DNA of 64,000 nt, taken from positions 248,001 to 312,000 of the forward strand of contig NZ_JAPEHV010000003.1 of assembly GCF_028823665.1 (NCBI RefSeq), given 5' to 3'. Source of the DNA: Microbacterium sp. C7(2022). GTDB lineage: Bacteria > Actinomycetota > Actinomycetes > Actinomycetales > Microbacteriaceae. Position 1 is the first letter of the stretch, and every line of letters begins with the position of its first letter. Of the stretch, positions 17,779 through 27,583 are shown piece by piece. A program made the position numbers and the translations under genes. The notes below the pieces were generated by a model. It was given only the letters and a program-made list of their open reading frames with translations, had not been told where the DNA came from and did not search any database.

Positions 17779-19338
17779 TTATCGCTTCGCCCGGCGCAGG
17801 CTCGGCGGTGATTCCAGAGAAAGTGTCTCGCCCCGGAAGAATGCCGGACGCTTGAGCGACTGCCAGATCATGATGATCACGCCGACGAGCAGCACCGTGA
17901 CGCCGAGGATGAACACCAGTCCGACGTCGGCGATGTTCGAGCCGCTGCCGTAGTCGGGGTTCATGCTGTCGACGAGGGTGATCACGAACAGCACCGCGAG
18001 GATCACCCCACCGACCAAGGGGAACAGCAACGTGAACACGAACGACCGGCCCGAGTCGAACCACTGCTTGCGGAAGTACCAGACGCACGCGAACGCGGTG
18101 AGCCCGTAGTAGAAGCAGATCATCATTCCGAGTGCAGTGATGGTATCCCACAGCACGTTTTCGCTCACGAAACGCATGACCGCATAGAAGACGGATGCCA
18201 CCACCGACGACACGATGGTCGCGTAGCCCGGCGTGAAGAAGCGCGGACTCACCTCGGCGAACTTCTTTGGCAGCGCGCCGTAGTGACCCATGGCCAGCAG
18301 CGTGCGCGCCGGGCCGACGAAGGTGGACTGCAGGGACGACGCCGAGCTGGTGAGCACCGCGAGGGAAACCAGGAACGCGAACGGACCGAGGATCGGACCC
18401 GACAGGTAGAAGAACACGTTGGCTTGGATGTCGGGGTTGCCGAGGCCGAACTCCCCCTCGCCGGTGCCCGCGAATGACAGCAGCGCGATCGAGATCAGCA
18501 GATACAGACCCGCCACGATCAACACGGTGATGGTCGCCGCGCGCCCGGGGGTCTTCTCGGGGTTCTTCGTCTCTTCGTTCATCGTGAGAACGACGTCCCA
18601 CCCCCAGAAGATGAAGATCGACAGCGACAGTCCCGCGACCACCGCCGCGACCGAGCCGACCGCGAACGGGTTGAACCAGGTCCACTCGAAGGGGCTCGCA
18701 TCGAACGCGGAGCCATCCGAGACATGAACGAGCGCGGCGATCGAGAACACCACGAGCACGAGCACCTGGAAGCTCACGAGCACGTACTGCAGCTTCTCGG
18801 TGGTCTGCAGATCGCGGTACGACACCCACGTGGCACCGAACATGAAAGCCAGACACACGGCGACGTTGATGAACGGGTTGAACGCGAGTTCGGCGATCGT
18901 GCCCGGGTTGCCCGCCAACTGGTCGATCAACAGGAACAAGAACTCCACCGCGATACCAGCGAGATTCGACAGGACGAGCACGGTCGCCGCCACGAGTCCC
19001 CATCCGGCCATCCAGCCCACCCACGGGCCGAACGCGCGCGTCGCCCACGTGAAGGAGGTGCCCGAGTCGGGAATGCGGCGATTGAGCTCGCGATAGCCGA
19101 AGGCAACGAGCAACATCGGAATGAATCCGACGAGGATGATCGCCGGCACCTGGAATCCGACTTCGGACACCGTGGGCCCGAGGGATGCCGTGAGGGTGTA
19201 CGCCGGCGCGATGGTCGAGATACCGATCACGACCGCGCCGATGAGACCGATCGTGCCGGCGCTCAGACCCTTCTTCGACACCGTTGCAGTGTCGGTGGGA
19301 ACTGTCACGGGCGCCGCAGCGCCGTCGGGAGCCGTCAT
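17779..19338 (-). CDS. APC-family amine/amino-acid permease
   Basis: This 519-residue protein has about 12 to 13 hydrophobic helices and the APC-type first helix (GTIGLIGAVVIGISTIAPAYTL). It resembles permeases for GABA, putrescine or other amines, and the operon context (putrescine oxidase, GABA transaminase, SSADH) supports putrescine or GABA as substrate; ethanolamine or another amine cannot be excluded. Its start overlaps the stop of the universal stress protein as ATGA, so translation is coupled. Confidence 0.85.
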   Translation of the reverse strand: MTAPDGAAAPVTVPTDTATVSKKGLSAGTIGLIGAVVIGISTIAPAYTLTASLGPTVSEVGFQVPAIILVGFIPMLLVAFGYRELNRRIPDSGTSFTWATRAFGPWVGWMAGWGLVAATVLVLSNLAGIAVEFLFLLIDQLAGNPGTIAELAFNPFINVAVCLAFMFGATWVSYRDLQTTEKLQYVLVSFQVLVLVVFSIAALVHVSDGSAFDASPFEWTWFNPFAVGSVAAVVAGLSLSIFIFWGWDVVLTMNEETKNPEKTPGRAATITVLIVAGLYLLISIALLSFAGTGEGEFGLGNPDIQANVFFYLSGPILGPFAFLVSLAVLTSSASSLQSTFVGPARTLLAMGHYGALPKKFAEVSPRFFTPGYATIVSSVVASVFYAVMRFVSENVLWDTITALGMMICFYYGLTAFACVWYFRKQWFDSGRSFVFTLLFPLVGGVILAVLFVITLVDSMNPDYGSGSNIADVGLVFILGVTVLLVGVIIMIWQSLKRPAFFRGETLSLESPPSLRRAKR

Positions 19339-20219
19339 TGCCGCCCGCTTTCTGTGGCGCGCGTGCGCGGCACCACCACCATGGGAACAGGGAGCTCGTG
19401 CAGCATCTTCGCTGCTGTCGAGCCGAGGAAGAGCCGCCGCGGCTGCGCGAGCCTGCTCGACCCGACAATGGCGAGTTCGCCGGGCTCCCAGCCCAGCTGT
19501 GCCACCGCGTCTTCGATGCTGTCACCGCGCGCGACGACAACGTCTGCGTCGATACCCTCGGGCAGCGCGGCAAGGGTACGAGTCAGCACATCATCGGCGT
19601 GGGCCGCCCCAGCGATGCGGATGACGCCGGTGTCGACGGATGCCGGGAGGTCCACCGAGACCAGCGAAACCAGGCGCAACTCAGCACCGGTGGCTACGGC
19701 GAGCGCGATTGATTCCTCGAGCAGCGCATCGGCACCGGGCCGCGTGCCCACAGCCGCCGTCACGCGCGTGACACCGGTCGCGGGGTCGATGCGCCGCGCC
19801 CCTTCCGGCGCGAGGACGACGGGAACCTCTGAGGAATGCAACAGCTCATCAGCGACCGTGCCCAGCCGGTGACGCCCGCGTAGACCGCCGTTGGCGGCAC
19901 CCACCACGATGTGCGACGCGCGGAACTCGGTCGCGGCGTTGATGAGGCCCTCGGCAAACGACTCGGCGTATCGCACGTGCGTGCGGTGGGCAACGGCATC
20001 CGGAATCTCCGACGACGCCGACGCAAGCCATGCGTTGGCCTGATCGACGAGGTAGCGGTCGTACGAGGCGTCGGGCGGGGTGATCACTCCGCGTTCGCCC
20101 GGGAGCACCACGATCAGGTCGACCAATGCACCCGACGCAGCGGCAAGGCGCGCGCCGAGGGCGACGGCGTCTTCACCGGCGGTCGTGGCCGTGTAGCCGA
20201 CGACGATGCGGCCGGTCAT
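19335..20219 (-). CDS. Universal stress protein, tandem UspA domains
   Basis: The 294-residue product carries two UspA domains. Each ends in the nucleotide-binding signature: GAANGGLRGRHRLGTVAD in the first and GSSRLAQPRRLFLGSTAA in the second. The start was set at the ATG that overlaps the amine oxidase stop; the longer open frame is shadow. It is coupled by four-base overlaps on both sides, between the oxidase and the permease, so it is an integral part of the operon. Its job is unknown; it may sense ATP or guard against hydrogen peroxide from the oxidase. Confidence 0.88.
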   Translation of the reverse strand: MTGRIVVGYTATTAGEDAVALGARLAAASGALVDLIVVLPGERGVITPPDASYDRYLVDQANAWLASASSEIPDAVAHRTHVRYAESFAEGLINAATEFRASHIVVGAANGGLRGRHRLGTVADELLHSSEVPVVLAPEGARRIDPATGVTRVTAAVGTRPGADALLEESIALAVATGAELRLVSLVSVDLPASVDTGVIRIAGAAHADDVLTRTLAALPEGIDADVVVARGDSIEDAVAQLGWEPGELAIVGSSRLAQPRRLFLGSTAAKMLHELPVPMVVVPRTRATESGRQ

Positions 20220-21577
20220 GCGCGGGCCGCGTCGAGAATGTTCGCCGCCACAAAGCGACCCATGCGGATCGCGCCGTCCACGTGCTGGTACCCGGCGCCG
20301 GCCATGTCGCTGCACGCGAAGTGGATCGGCCCGACGGGGGTGCGCAGGTCAGCGCCGTAGCGGGCAAGCCCACCCAGGTCGAAGCTTGCGGCGTACGCGC
20401 CGCGTGTCCACTCTTCGGCGCCCCAATCGCTCTCGAAGTACACGAGCGGGTTCTTCGCTTCGGGCCCGTAGTAATGCGACAGCGACTCGAGGATGCGCTC
20501 CTTGCGCTCCTCAGCCGACACGCGGAACAGGTCATCCGCGTTACGGTCGGACACGAATCCCACCAGGGTGCCGCGTTCGTCGCCGTGGTTGGTGTTGTCG
20601 TATGCCTCGTGCGAGATCTCGTACGGGCTGAACGCCGTACCGCTGAGCCCCTGCTCGCGCCAGAACGGCCGGTCGTACACGGCATGCACCTTGATGACGA
20701 ACCCCATCGAGATGTGCTGGTGCATCTGCTGCTTCAGGCGCGGGAGCGCTGGCTGGAAGTCGATCCACGGGTACAGCACGGGCGCGTGGGCGAGGATCAC
20801 GAATCGCGCGCGCACGGTCATGCCACCGTCGGTACGCACGGTCACGCCGTCGTCACCCCACTCGACCTCGATCACCGGCTGGTCGAGGTAGACGTCCTCC
20901 CCCAAGCGCTCGGCGAGCAGCAGCGGAACCTGCTGCAGACCGCCGACGACACGTTCGTCGAGGATGAAGTCGGCGTCAACCAGGTTCGAGAAGCTTCCCG
21001 CGCTGGCGGCCATGAGGAGCGCCTGCAGCATCGAGAAGGCGTAGGCCGGCTTGGTGAGCATGGCGCCGGCGATGAACAGCGCGATGTTGTCGCGCGCCTC
21101 GACGTCGTCGGTCTGCTCTTCGAGCCAACCTTCGAACGAGATCCGGTCGAGCTCCTCTGCCTGCGGGTGCTCCCAGGGCTTATCGGGGTCGACCTGAGCG
21201 ACCAACTCGTCGAGCACCTCGATGAGGCGCACGATCTCTTTCTCGGTCTCGGGTGCGACCGGGAAGATCTCCCCGGTGAACCTCTGCAGGGCGCCATCGC
21301 GGCCGATGTAGACCGATTCGCCTTCACGGTAGCGGCTGTAGGTCTCAAGGCCCAGCTCTGCCAGCGTCTCTTTGAGCGCGTCTTGATCGGGAGAGACCCA
21401 CTGCCCACCGATCTCGAGCATGGCGCCGTCGACGGTGTCGGTCCACAGACGACCACCCACCCGGTCGCGCGCTTCGAGCACCGCGACGGAGAGCCCAGCC
21501 TTCTTCAGTTCGTTCGCCGCGGTCGTGCCGGCGGCGCCTGCGCCGACGATGACGACGTCTCGGATGATCTCGGTCAT
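20216..21577 (-). CDS. puo: Flavin monoamine oxidase, putrescine oxidase type
   Basis: This 453-residue enzyme starts with the FAD-binding motif DVVIVGAGAAGTTAANELKK and EARDRVGGR, and ends with DGAIRMGRFVAANIL, the second flavin-contact region of monoamine oxidases. It closely resembles putrescine oxidases of actinobacteria in length and layout; these convert putrescine to 4-aminobutanal, ammonia and hydrogen peroxide. No signal peptide is seen, so it is cytoplasmic. It stands 40 bases after gabT and is coupled to the stress protein gene. Tyramine or another amine remains possible as substrate. Confidence 0.88.
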   Translation of the reverse strand: MTEIIRDVVIVGAGAAGTTAANELKKAGLSVAVLEARDRVGGRLWTDTVDGAMLEIGGQWVSPDQDALKETLAELGLETYSRYREGESVYIGRDGALQRFTGEIFPVAPETEKEIVRLIEVLDELVAQVDPDKPWEHPQAEELDRISFEGWLEEQTDDVEARDNIALFIAGAMLTKPAYAFSMLQALLMAASAGSFSNLVDADFILDERVVGGLQQVPLLLAERLGEDVYLDQPVIEVEWGDDGVTVRTDGGMTVRARFVILAHAPVLYPWIDFQPALPRLKQQMHQHISMGFVIKVHAVYDRPFWREQGLSGTAFSPYEISHEAYDNTNHGDERGTLVGFVSDRNADDLFRVSAEERKERILESLSHYYGPEAKNPLVYFESDWGAEEWTRGAYAASFDLGGLARYGADLRTPVGPIHFACSDMAGAGYQHVDGAIRMGRFVAANILDAARA

Positions 21578-21617
21578 GTCACTCCTCTGTGAGAACCGCC
21601 CGTCAGAGCGGAAGGGA

Positions 21618-22976
21618 TTACGCAGCGTCCAGCGCCGCGGCGACGACGTCCAGGCCTTCGTGGAGCAGCGCGTCGGGAATGCTGAGCGGCGGCAGGAACC
21701 GGATCACGTTGCCGTAGGTGCCGCAGGTGAGCACCACCACGCCCTGGGCGATGCACGCCTTCGCGACCGCGGCGGTGAGCGCGGCATCCGGCTCATTGGT
21801 TTCGGGATCCACGAACTCGGCCGCGATCATCGCGCCGTGACCACGCACCTCGCCGATGCGCGCGTCGCGCGCCTGGATGTCGGTCAGGCGCGAGGTGAGG
21901 ATCGCTCCGATCTCGCGTGCACGCTCGATGAGCCCGTCGTTCTCGAACACGTCGATCGACGCGAGGGCGGCCGCACATGCCACCGGGTTGCCCCCGTAGG
22001 TTCCGCCCAGCCCGCCGGCGTGGGACGCGTCCATGATCTCGGAGCGACCGGTCACCGCGGCCAGCGGCAGGCCGCCTGCGATGCCCTTCGCCGTCGTGAT
22101 GAGGTCGGGCACGATGCCGAAGACGTCGCTCGCGAACATCTCACCCGTGCGCGCGAAGCCGGTCTGGATCTCATCGGCGATGAAGACCACGTCGTTGGCG
22201 CGAGCCCACTCGACCAACGCGGGAAGGAACCCGTCGGCGGGAACGATGAAGCCACCCTCGCCCTGGATCGGCTCGATGATGATCGCCGCGAGGTTGTCGG
22301 CACCGACCTGCTTCTCGATGACCGAGATCGCCTTCTTGGCGGCATCCGCACCGCTGAGACCGTCGCGGAACGGGTACGACAGCGGGGCACGATAGATCTC
22401 GCTCGCGAAGGGTCCGAAGCCGCTCTTGTAGGGCATGGCCTTCGCGGTGAGCGCCATGGTCAGGTTCGTCCGCCCGTGGTACCCGTGATCAAAGGCGACG
22501 ACGGCCTGCTTCTTGGTGAACTTGCGCGCGATCTTGATCGCGTTCTCCACCGCCTCCGCGCCCGAATTGAACAGGGCGCTCTTCTTCTCGTGGTCACCGG
22601 GGGTGACGCGGTTGAGCGCCTCGGCGACGGCGACGTACGACTCGTACGGCGAGACCATGAAGCACGTGTGGGTGAACTGCGCGACCTGCTCCTGCACCGC
22701 GGCGACGACCTTGGGGTGCGAGTTTCCGACGCTGGTGACGGCGATGCCTGACCCCAGGTCGATGAGCGAGTTGCCATCGGCGTCGACGATCACGCCTCCA
22801 CCCGCGGCGATGGTGTGCACGGGGGCGGTGTGGCCGACTCCGGCCGCCACAGCCGCGGACTTGCGCGCGAGGAGCTCGGCCGACTTGGGGCCGGGAATGG
22901 CGGTAGCGAGCTTGCGCTCCTGGGGAAGCGTGGGGCCGCCGACGGGGGCAACGGTGAGGGTTTCAGCTGCGCTCAT
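21618..22976 (-). CDS. gabT: 4-aminobutyrate-2-oxoglutarate transaminase
   Basis: This 452-residue class III aminotransferase has the PLP lysine at position 297 (TTAKGIAGG), the ring-contact aspartate 268 in VVFIADEIQTGF and the NSGAEAVENAIK phosphate-binding region. It would transfer the amino group of GABA to 2-oxoglutarate, giving succinic semialdehyde for the SSADH downstream. The ATG lacks a clear ribosome site but aligns with the family start after a variable leader; the longer open frame runs into the control region. It is the first gene of the operon and faces the PucR-type regulator. Confidence 0.92.
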   Translation of the reverse strand: MSAAETLTVAPVGGPTLPQERKLATAIPGPKSAELLARKSAAVAAGVGHTAPVHTIAAGGGVIVDADGNSLIDLGSGIAVTSVGNSHPKVVAAVQEQVAQFTHTCFMVSPYESYVAVAEALNRVTPGDHEKKSALFNSGAEAVENAIKIARKFTKKQAVVAFDHGYHGRTNLTMALTAKAMPYKSGFGPFASEIYRAPLSYPFRDGLSGADAAKKAISVIEKQVGADNLAAIIIEPIQGEGGFIVPADGFLPALVEWARANDVVFIADEIQTGFARTGEMFASDVFGIVPDLITTAKGIAGGLPLAAVTGRSEIMDASHAGGLGGTYGGNPVACAAALASIDVFENDGLIERAREIGAILTSRLTDIQARDARIGEVRGHGAMIAAEFVDPETNEPDAALTAAVAKACIAQGVVVLTCGTYGNVIRFLPPLSIPDALLHEGLDVVAAALDAA

Positions 22977-23028
22977 AGTGCCCGAGCGTAGGTGCGACCG
23001 GATGCCACACGCACCGTCCAGCGAGTAC

Positions 23029-23060
23029 ATTATCGGTACACGTTTGTACGTGTCGTACAC
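23029..23060. promoter_or_regulatory. gabT promoter and PucR-type operators
   Basis: GATAAT on the minus strand (23034-23029) suits a -10 for gabT. Just upstream lies the palindrome ACACGT-TTGT-ACGTGT (23038-23053), overlapping a second one GTGT-CGT-ACAC (23050-23060). Both are in the gap shared with the PucR-type gene and would sit over the gabT promoter spacer, so they are likely regulator sites. Confidence 0.6.
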
Positions 23061-23077
23061 ACTCGCGAGGAGCACCC

Positions 23078-24604
23078 ATGGCCGTCACCGCCGAGACCCC
23101 GACATTCCGCGCACTGCTCGCGCGCGGAGACCTGAGGCTGAGGCTGGATGACGACACGGTCGCCGAGCCGAGCGTGCTGGATCGCCCGGTGCGCTGGGTC
23201 CACAGCACCGACCTGATCGACCCCACGCCGTTCCTGTCAGACGGTGTCGTTCTCCTCACGACCGGAACTCAGTTTCGGGATGCCGCGACCACCGACGTCT
23301 ACACCGCATACGTGGCACGACTGCACGGGCGGGGCGTGGTGGGCCTGGGCTTCGGCACCGAGGTCGTGCGCGACGGCATTCCGCCCGGTCTCGTCACAGC
23401 GTGCCGCGACATCGGGATGCCACTGTTCGAAGTGCCGTACCGCACGCCATTCATCGCCGTAGCGCGCGCCAACGCCGAGGCGATCGCCGCCGAGTCGTAC
23501 TCGAGGCGCAGTTGGGCACTCGCCGCGCAGCGCGCCATCGCACTATCGGCGCTGCGGGCAGACGGCCTGGGTGCCACCGTCGCCGAACTCGCCAAGCAGA
23601 TCGGCACGTGGGTCGGCATGTTCGACGCTGCCGGCGAGCTCTCACGCCAGTATCCGAGCAGCGGACTGGCACCGGAGGTCGCCGATGCGCTGCGCCACGA
23701 AGTGATCGGTGTCTTGGGCCGCGGGGCGCGCGCCGGTTCGTCGCTGCGCATCGGCGATACCACATTCTCGCTGCAGACCCTTGGACGCGGCGGGCACCTG
23801 CGCGGAGTTATCGCCCTCGCGGCCGGCGACCTGGATCATGAGGGCCGCGGACTCGTGACATCGGTGATCGCGATGGCGGGCCTGGCACTCGAACAGCAAC
23901 AGGGTCTCAGCCGCGCGCGTGGGTCGCTACGCGCGGGCCTCATGGAGTCGATGCTCGCCGGGGATCCCGCGCTGGCGCGCCGCATCTCACGCGAGATGTG
24001 GGGCCCATTGCCCGCGGCGCCGATCGTTGTGGCGCTGACCGAACCGGACGCGGTACGCATCGAGCCGCTGGCCGAAAGACTCGAGTTGCGCGCTGAGGAA
24101 CGGCGCGGTTCGGTGTTCTTCGGGCGAATCGACGACGGTGTGGCAATCATCACCTCGGCGTCCGATCGCACGGCCCTCGACGAGGTGGTCGACCTCTTCG
24201 GAACGCGTCTGGGTGTCTCGGAACCGACGACCTACGATGGCCTCGCCCCGGCGGTCGCGCAGGCGCGACTGGCGCGAGACCGCGGCACCGCCGCCGTGAC
24301 CGAGTTCGCATCGGTGGCGGGCGGTGGAGTGCTCTCTTCACTCGGCGCGGACGCGCGTGCACTCGCGCGAGCAGAGCTGGCACCACTCACCCGCCACGAT
24401 GATGAGCACGGCACACAGCTCGTCGAAATGGTGCGGGTGTGGCTCGACAACGATTGCTCCCACGAGGCGTCGGCGCGCGCTCTCGGCGTGCACCGGCACA
24501 CCGTGCGCACACGCCTGTCGCTGGCCGAAAAGCTGCTGGCGCGCGATCTCACCTCCTTCGCCACGCGCGCCGAACTATGGGCGGCGCTGCGCGCGCTCGA
24601 CTAG
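23078..24604 (+). CDS. PucR-family transcriptional regulator
   Basis: This 508-residue protein has the N-terminal PucR sensory domain (FLSDGVVLLTTGTQF and the later GMPLFEVPYRTPF), a central GGDEF-like middle region and the C-terminal helix-turn-helix with EASARALGVHRHTVRTRLSLAEKLL. PucR-type proteins control purine, amine or amino-acid catabolism. GAGGAG lies before the ATG. It is divergent from the gabT operon, so it most likely activates putrescine/GABA use in response to a pathway compound. Its 3' end is only 16 bases from that of the convergent oxidoreductase gene. Confidence 0.92.
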   Translation: MAVTAETPTFRALLARGDLRLRLDDDTVAEPSVLDRPVRWVHSTDLIDPTPFLSDGVVLLTTGTQFRDAATTDVYTAYVARLHGRGVVGLGFGTEVVRDGIPPGLVTACRDIGMPLFEVPYRTPFIAVARANAEAIAAESYSRRSWALAAQRAIALSALRADGLGATVAELAKQIGTWVGMFDAAGELSRQYPSSGLAPEVADALRHEVIGVLGRGARAGSSLRIGDTTFSLQTLGRGGHLRGVIALAAGDLDHEGRGLVTSVIAMAGLALEQQQGLSRARGSLRAGLMESMLAGDPALARRISREMWGPLPAAPIVVALTEPDAVRIEPLAERLELRAEERRGSVFFGRIDDGVAIITSASDRTALDEVVDLFGTRLGVSEPTTYDGLAPAVAQARLARDRGTAAVTEFASVAGGGVLSSLGADARALARAELAPLTRHDDEHGTQLVEMVRVWLDNDCSHEASARALGVHRHTVRTRLSLAEKLLARDLTSFATRAELWAALRALD

Positions 24605-24620
24605 GCGCAGGGATCGCCGC

Positions 24621-26009
24621 TCAGCGGCCGGCGATCACGTCAGCGACCTTGGCCGGCCACGCCGTGCGGGTCGATGTCGAACGCGCCTCAATCCGGTCAG
24701 CGGTGCCGTACGCGGCGTAGATCCCCTGCACGGCGAGCCACCGAAGCGGTTCGACCTCCCACTTCCCGGCGCGGTGGCCCACCCACGGCAGCCGCGTGCG
24801 CTGGGTGTCCTCCCCCACGACGAGGTCGGCCAGCGTGCGACCGGCCAGATGCGTAGCCGTGACGCCGGTGCCGACATATCCGCCTGCCCAGCCGAGCCCG
24901 GTCGCGGCATCCAGCCCCACGGTCGCCGCCCAATCGCGCGGCACGCCGAGGACTCCCGCCCACGCGTGATCGATCGGCACATCGGCGAGCGCGGGAAAGA
25001 AGTCGTGCAGCAGCGCGGTGAGCGACGCGATGGTTCGCGGCTGCGTGACACCATCGGTGTCCACGCGTGAGCCATAGCGGTAAGGCACGCCGCGTCCGCC
25101 GAACGCGATGCGGTCATCGGCGGTGCGTTGCGCGTACATGTAGACGTGGGCATGATCGCCAAGAGTCTCGCGGCCGGCCCAGCCGATGGCATCCCACACG
25201 GCCTGCGAAATCGGTGCGGTGACGATCATCGACGAGTTCATCGGCAGCCACGTGCGATGCTGCCCCGCAAGGTCGGGGGTAAAGCCCTCGGTCGCGCGCA
25301 GCACGTGACGCGCGCGCACCGTCCCGCGATCGGTCACGGCGCGTCGCGGTGCGATCTCGCGAACGTGGGTGTTCTCGTAAATGCGCACGCCCAACCGTTC
25401 GACGGCGGCGGCGAGCCCGGCGACGAGCTTCGCCGGGTGGATGCGGGCGCAGTGCGGATGCCACGTGCCGCCGAGCACACCGTCGACGGCGATCCGCGCC
25501 GACGCGTCTGCCGCGCTCAGCACCTCGACGTCGGTATGCGGCCACTGCTGCTCACTCGCGGCGGCAGCGCGCATACGAGCAAGCTGCGCGGGGGTACGAG
25601 CGATCTCGAACTCGCCGCCCTTGACGATGTCGGCGTCGATCCCCTCGCGCTCGGCGATGGCGATCACTTCGTCGACCGTGTCGTTCAGCGCCCGCTGGTG
25701 GGCGATCGCCGCGTCGCGGCCGTGGGTTGCGACGTAGCGGCTTCGTCCACCGGTCACCGAGTTGGTGAGCCACCCGCCGTTGCGGCCGGACGCCCCGAAC
25801 CCGGCAAAGCGCTGCTCGAGCACGACAACCTCGAGCGCCGGTTGCGCTCGCTTGAGGTAGTACGCCGTCCACAATCCGGTGTAGCCACCGCCAACGATCG
25901 CGACGTCGGCGTCGAGCGATCCGGGCAGCGCGCTCCGCGGCTCGGGCGTCCCGCCGAGGCTTCGCCACCACCACGACACGTCGCCGTTCACCGTCTGCTG
26001 CACGCTCAT
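24621..26009 (-). CDS. FAD-dependent oxidoreductase, DAO family, PuuB-like
   Basis: This 462-residue protein carries the Rossmann motif VAIVGGGYTGLWTAYYLKR and the following FGASGRNGGWLTN stretch seen in gamma-glutamylputrescine oxidase and related amine oxidases, with the C-terminal GWAGGYVGTGVTATHLAGR flavin contact. The start was set at the ATG seven bases after GAGAGGA. No gamma-glutamylputrescine synthetase lies nearby, so the exact substrate is open; the neighbourhood argues for an amine or amino acid. It is convergent with the PucR gene and 95 bases downstream of ramB on the same strand. Confidence 0.82.
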   Translation of the reverse strand: MSVQQTVNGDVSWWWRSLGGTPEPRSALPGSLDADVAIVGGGYTGLWTAYYLKRAQPALEVVVLEQRFAGFGASGRNGGWLTNSVTGGRSRYVATHGRDAAIAHQRALNDTVDEVIAIAEREGIDADIVKGGEFEIARTPAQLARMRAAAASEQQWPHTDVEVLSAADASARIAVDGVLGGTWHPHCARIHPAKLVAGLAAAVERLGVRIYENTHVREIAPRRAVTDRGTVRARHVLRATEGFTPDLAGQHRTWLPMNSSMIVTAPISQAVWDAIGWAGRETLGDHAHVYMYAQRTADDRIAFGGRGVPYRYGSRVDTDGVTQPRTIASLTALLHDFFPALADVPIDHAWAGVLGVPRDWAATVGLDAATGLGWAGGYVGTGVTATHLAGRTLADLVVGEDTQRTRLPWVGHRAGKWEVEPLRWLAVQGIYAAYGTADRIEARSTSTRTAWPAKVADVIAGR

Positions 26010-26104
26010 TCGCTCATCCTCTCGTGCGCGGGGGTTCTCACCCGCCGACAAGATGTCGCAACTTCCGTCGGCTTCCCTGCAGAGCGTCGCGCGGCGCGCA
26101 CCTG

Positions 26105-27583
26105 TCACCGCGGGGCGTGCGCCTCGAGGAACTCGTAGACGTCGGTCGTGTCGACACCGGGGAACGCACCCGTGGGAAGAGTGGCGAGCAACGTGCGCGG
26201 AGTGCGCACATTGGGCCACGCGTGGTCACGCCAGGACTGCTCGAGATCGGCGGGGGCGCGCCTGCAGCACACCTCGACCGAGTGCTTCGACACCCCGCGG
26301 TTGGGGGTGTCTCGCCCGAGGAACCACTTGGTGTCGTCGAAACGCACCCCCACGCTCACCGAGTGCGCGCCCTCACTGGAGAGCTCGACGCGAGCCGTGC
26401 ACCAGTACGTGCCGTTGCCGGTGTCGGTGTACTGGTAGTACGGGTTGAAGTGGTCGTCGACGTCGAAGACCACGCGCGAGGTCCACTTGCGGCAGCACAT
26501 CTGCCCCTCGATCGCGCCGAGCCGATCTGTGGGGAAGTTGACGTCGTCGTTCTCATACGCCTTCGTGATGGTGCCCGACTCGTGGACCTTCAGGAAGTGC
26601 ACCGGAATGTCCAAGTGACGCGTCGCCAGGTTCGTGAACCGGTGGGCCGCGGTTTCGTACGACACCGAGTACGCATCGCGCAGATCTTCGATCGAAATCG
26701 CCCGGTCGGCCTTGGCATCCTGCAGGACCGGCACCGCGTGCGATTCGGGCACCATGAGCGCACCCGTGAGGTAGTTCGTCTCGACGCGCTGGCGCAAGAA
26801 GTCCGCATAGCTCGTCGGTTCTTGGTGGCCGAGGATGCGGCTGGAAAGAGCCTGCAGCACGGCCGTCCGAGGATCACCCTTGGATGCGAGCCTGCTCGAG
26901 AGGTACAGGCGACCGTTCTTGATATCGGCCACGCTGCGCGTGGTCTGCGGCAGGTCGGGTACGTAGTGCAGGGTGAAGCCCAGGTGCGCGGCGATGTCGC
27001 TCGCTGTGCGCTGTGTCAGCGGACCGCCGGGGTGATCGACCGCATCGAGCACCCGCTTGGCGTGCACCTCGAGCTCTTCGAAGTAGTTGTTCTGCGTGCG
27101 CATGAGCTTGCGCAACGCCACGTTCGCACGGCGCGCCTCTTCGGGAGTGGCCGCACGCTCGTCGCGCAGGCGCTCGATCTCGCCCTGCAGCGACAGCATG
27201 GCCTTCAGCGCGTCCGTCGGCACGGTCTTGGCGATACGGAACGGTTCGATTCCGAGTGCCTGAAACGTCGGTCCCTTCATGGCCCGCTCGACGGCGATCT
27301 CGAGCGTGGAGCGCTCATCGAGTGGCGCGGATTCGAGGAGCGCGTCGAGGGAGGAACCCAGGGCACGGGCGATCGCCTGGAGCAGAGTGAGCTTCGGTTC
27401 GCGGCGACCGTTCTCGATCATCGACAGCTGGCTGGGCACGCGCCCCACCGCCGCCGCGAGCTCGTCGAGAGTCATACCTCGGTCGGTACGCAGTTGCCGA
27501 ATCCGTCGGCCGATCGTCAGGGAGTCCACCTCTTCATCGTCGATCAGGTCAGGGAGCGTTTCGCGGCTCAGCGGGGTCGTCAT
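26105..27583 (-). CDS. ramB: Short-chain fatty acid regulator, RamB/ScfR type
   Basis: This 492-residue regulator has an N-terminal XRE helix-turn-helix (RQLRTDRGMTLDELAAAVG, then VPSQLSMIENGRREPKL), a central ImmA/IrrE-like region near residues 190-300 and the C-terminal ScfR domain with the Cys pair of QMCCRKWTS. RamB controls acetate and glyoxylate genes in corynebacteria and mycobacteria. The metalloprotease motif is degenerate here (ILGHQEP in place of HExxH), so proteolysis is unlikely. It is divergent from malate synthase, followed by isocitrate lyase, which fits that role precisely. Confidence 0.9.
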   Translation of the reverse strand: MTTPLSRETLPDLIDDEEVDSLTIGRRIRQLRTDRGMTLDELAAAVGRVPSQLSMIENGRREPKLTLLQAIARALGSSLDALLESAPLDERSTLEIAVERAMKGPTFQALGIEPFRIAKTVPTDALKAMLSLQGEIERLRDERAATPEEARRANVALRKLMRTQNNYFEELEVHAKRVLDAVDHPGGPLTQRTASDIAAHLGFTLHYVPDLPQTTRSVADIKNGRLYLSSRLASKGDPRTAVLQALSSRILGHQEPTSYADFLRQRVETNYLTGALMVPESHAVPVLQDAKADRAISIEDLRDAYSVSYETAAHRFTNLATRHLDIPVHFLKVHESGTITKAYENDDVNFPTDRLGAIEGQMCCRKWTSRVVFDVDDHFNPYYQYTDTGNGTYWCTARVELSSEGAHSVSVGVRFDDTKWFLGRDTPNRGVSKHSVEVCCRRAPADLEQSWRDHAWPNVRTPRTLLATLPTGAFPGVDTTDVYEFLEAHAPR

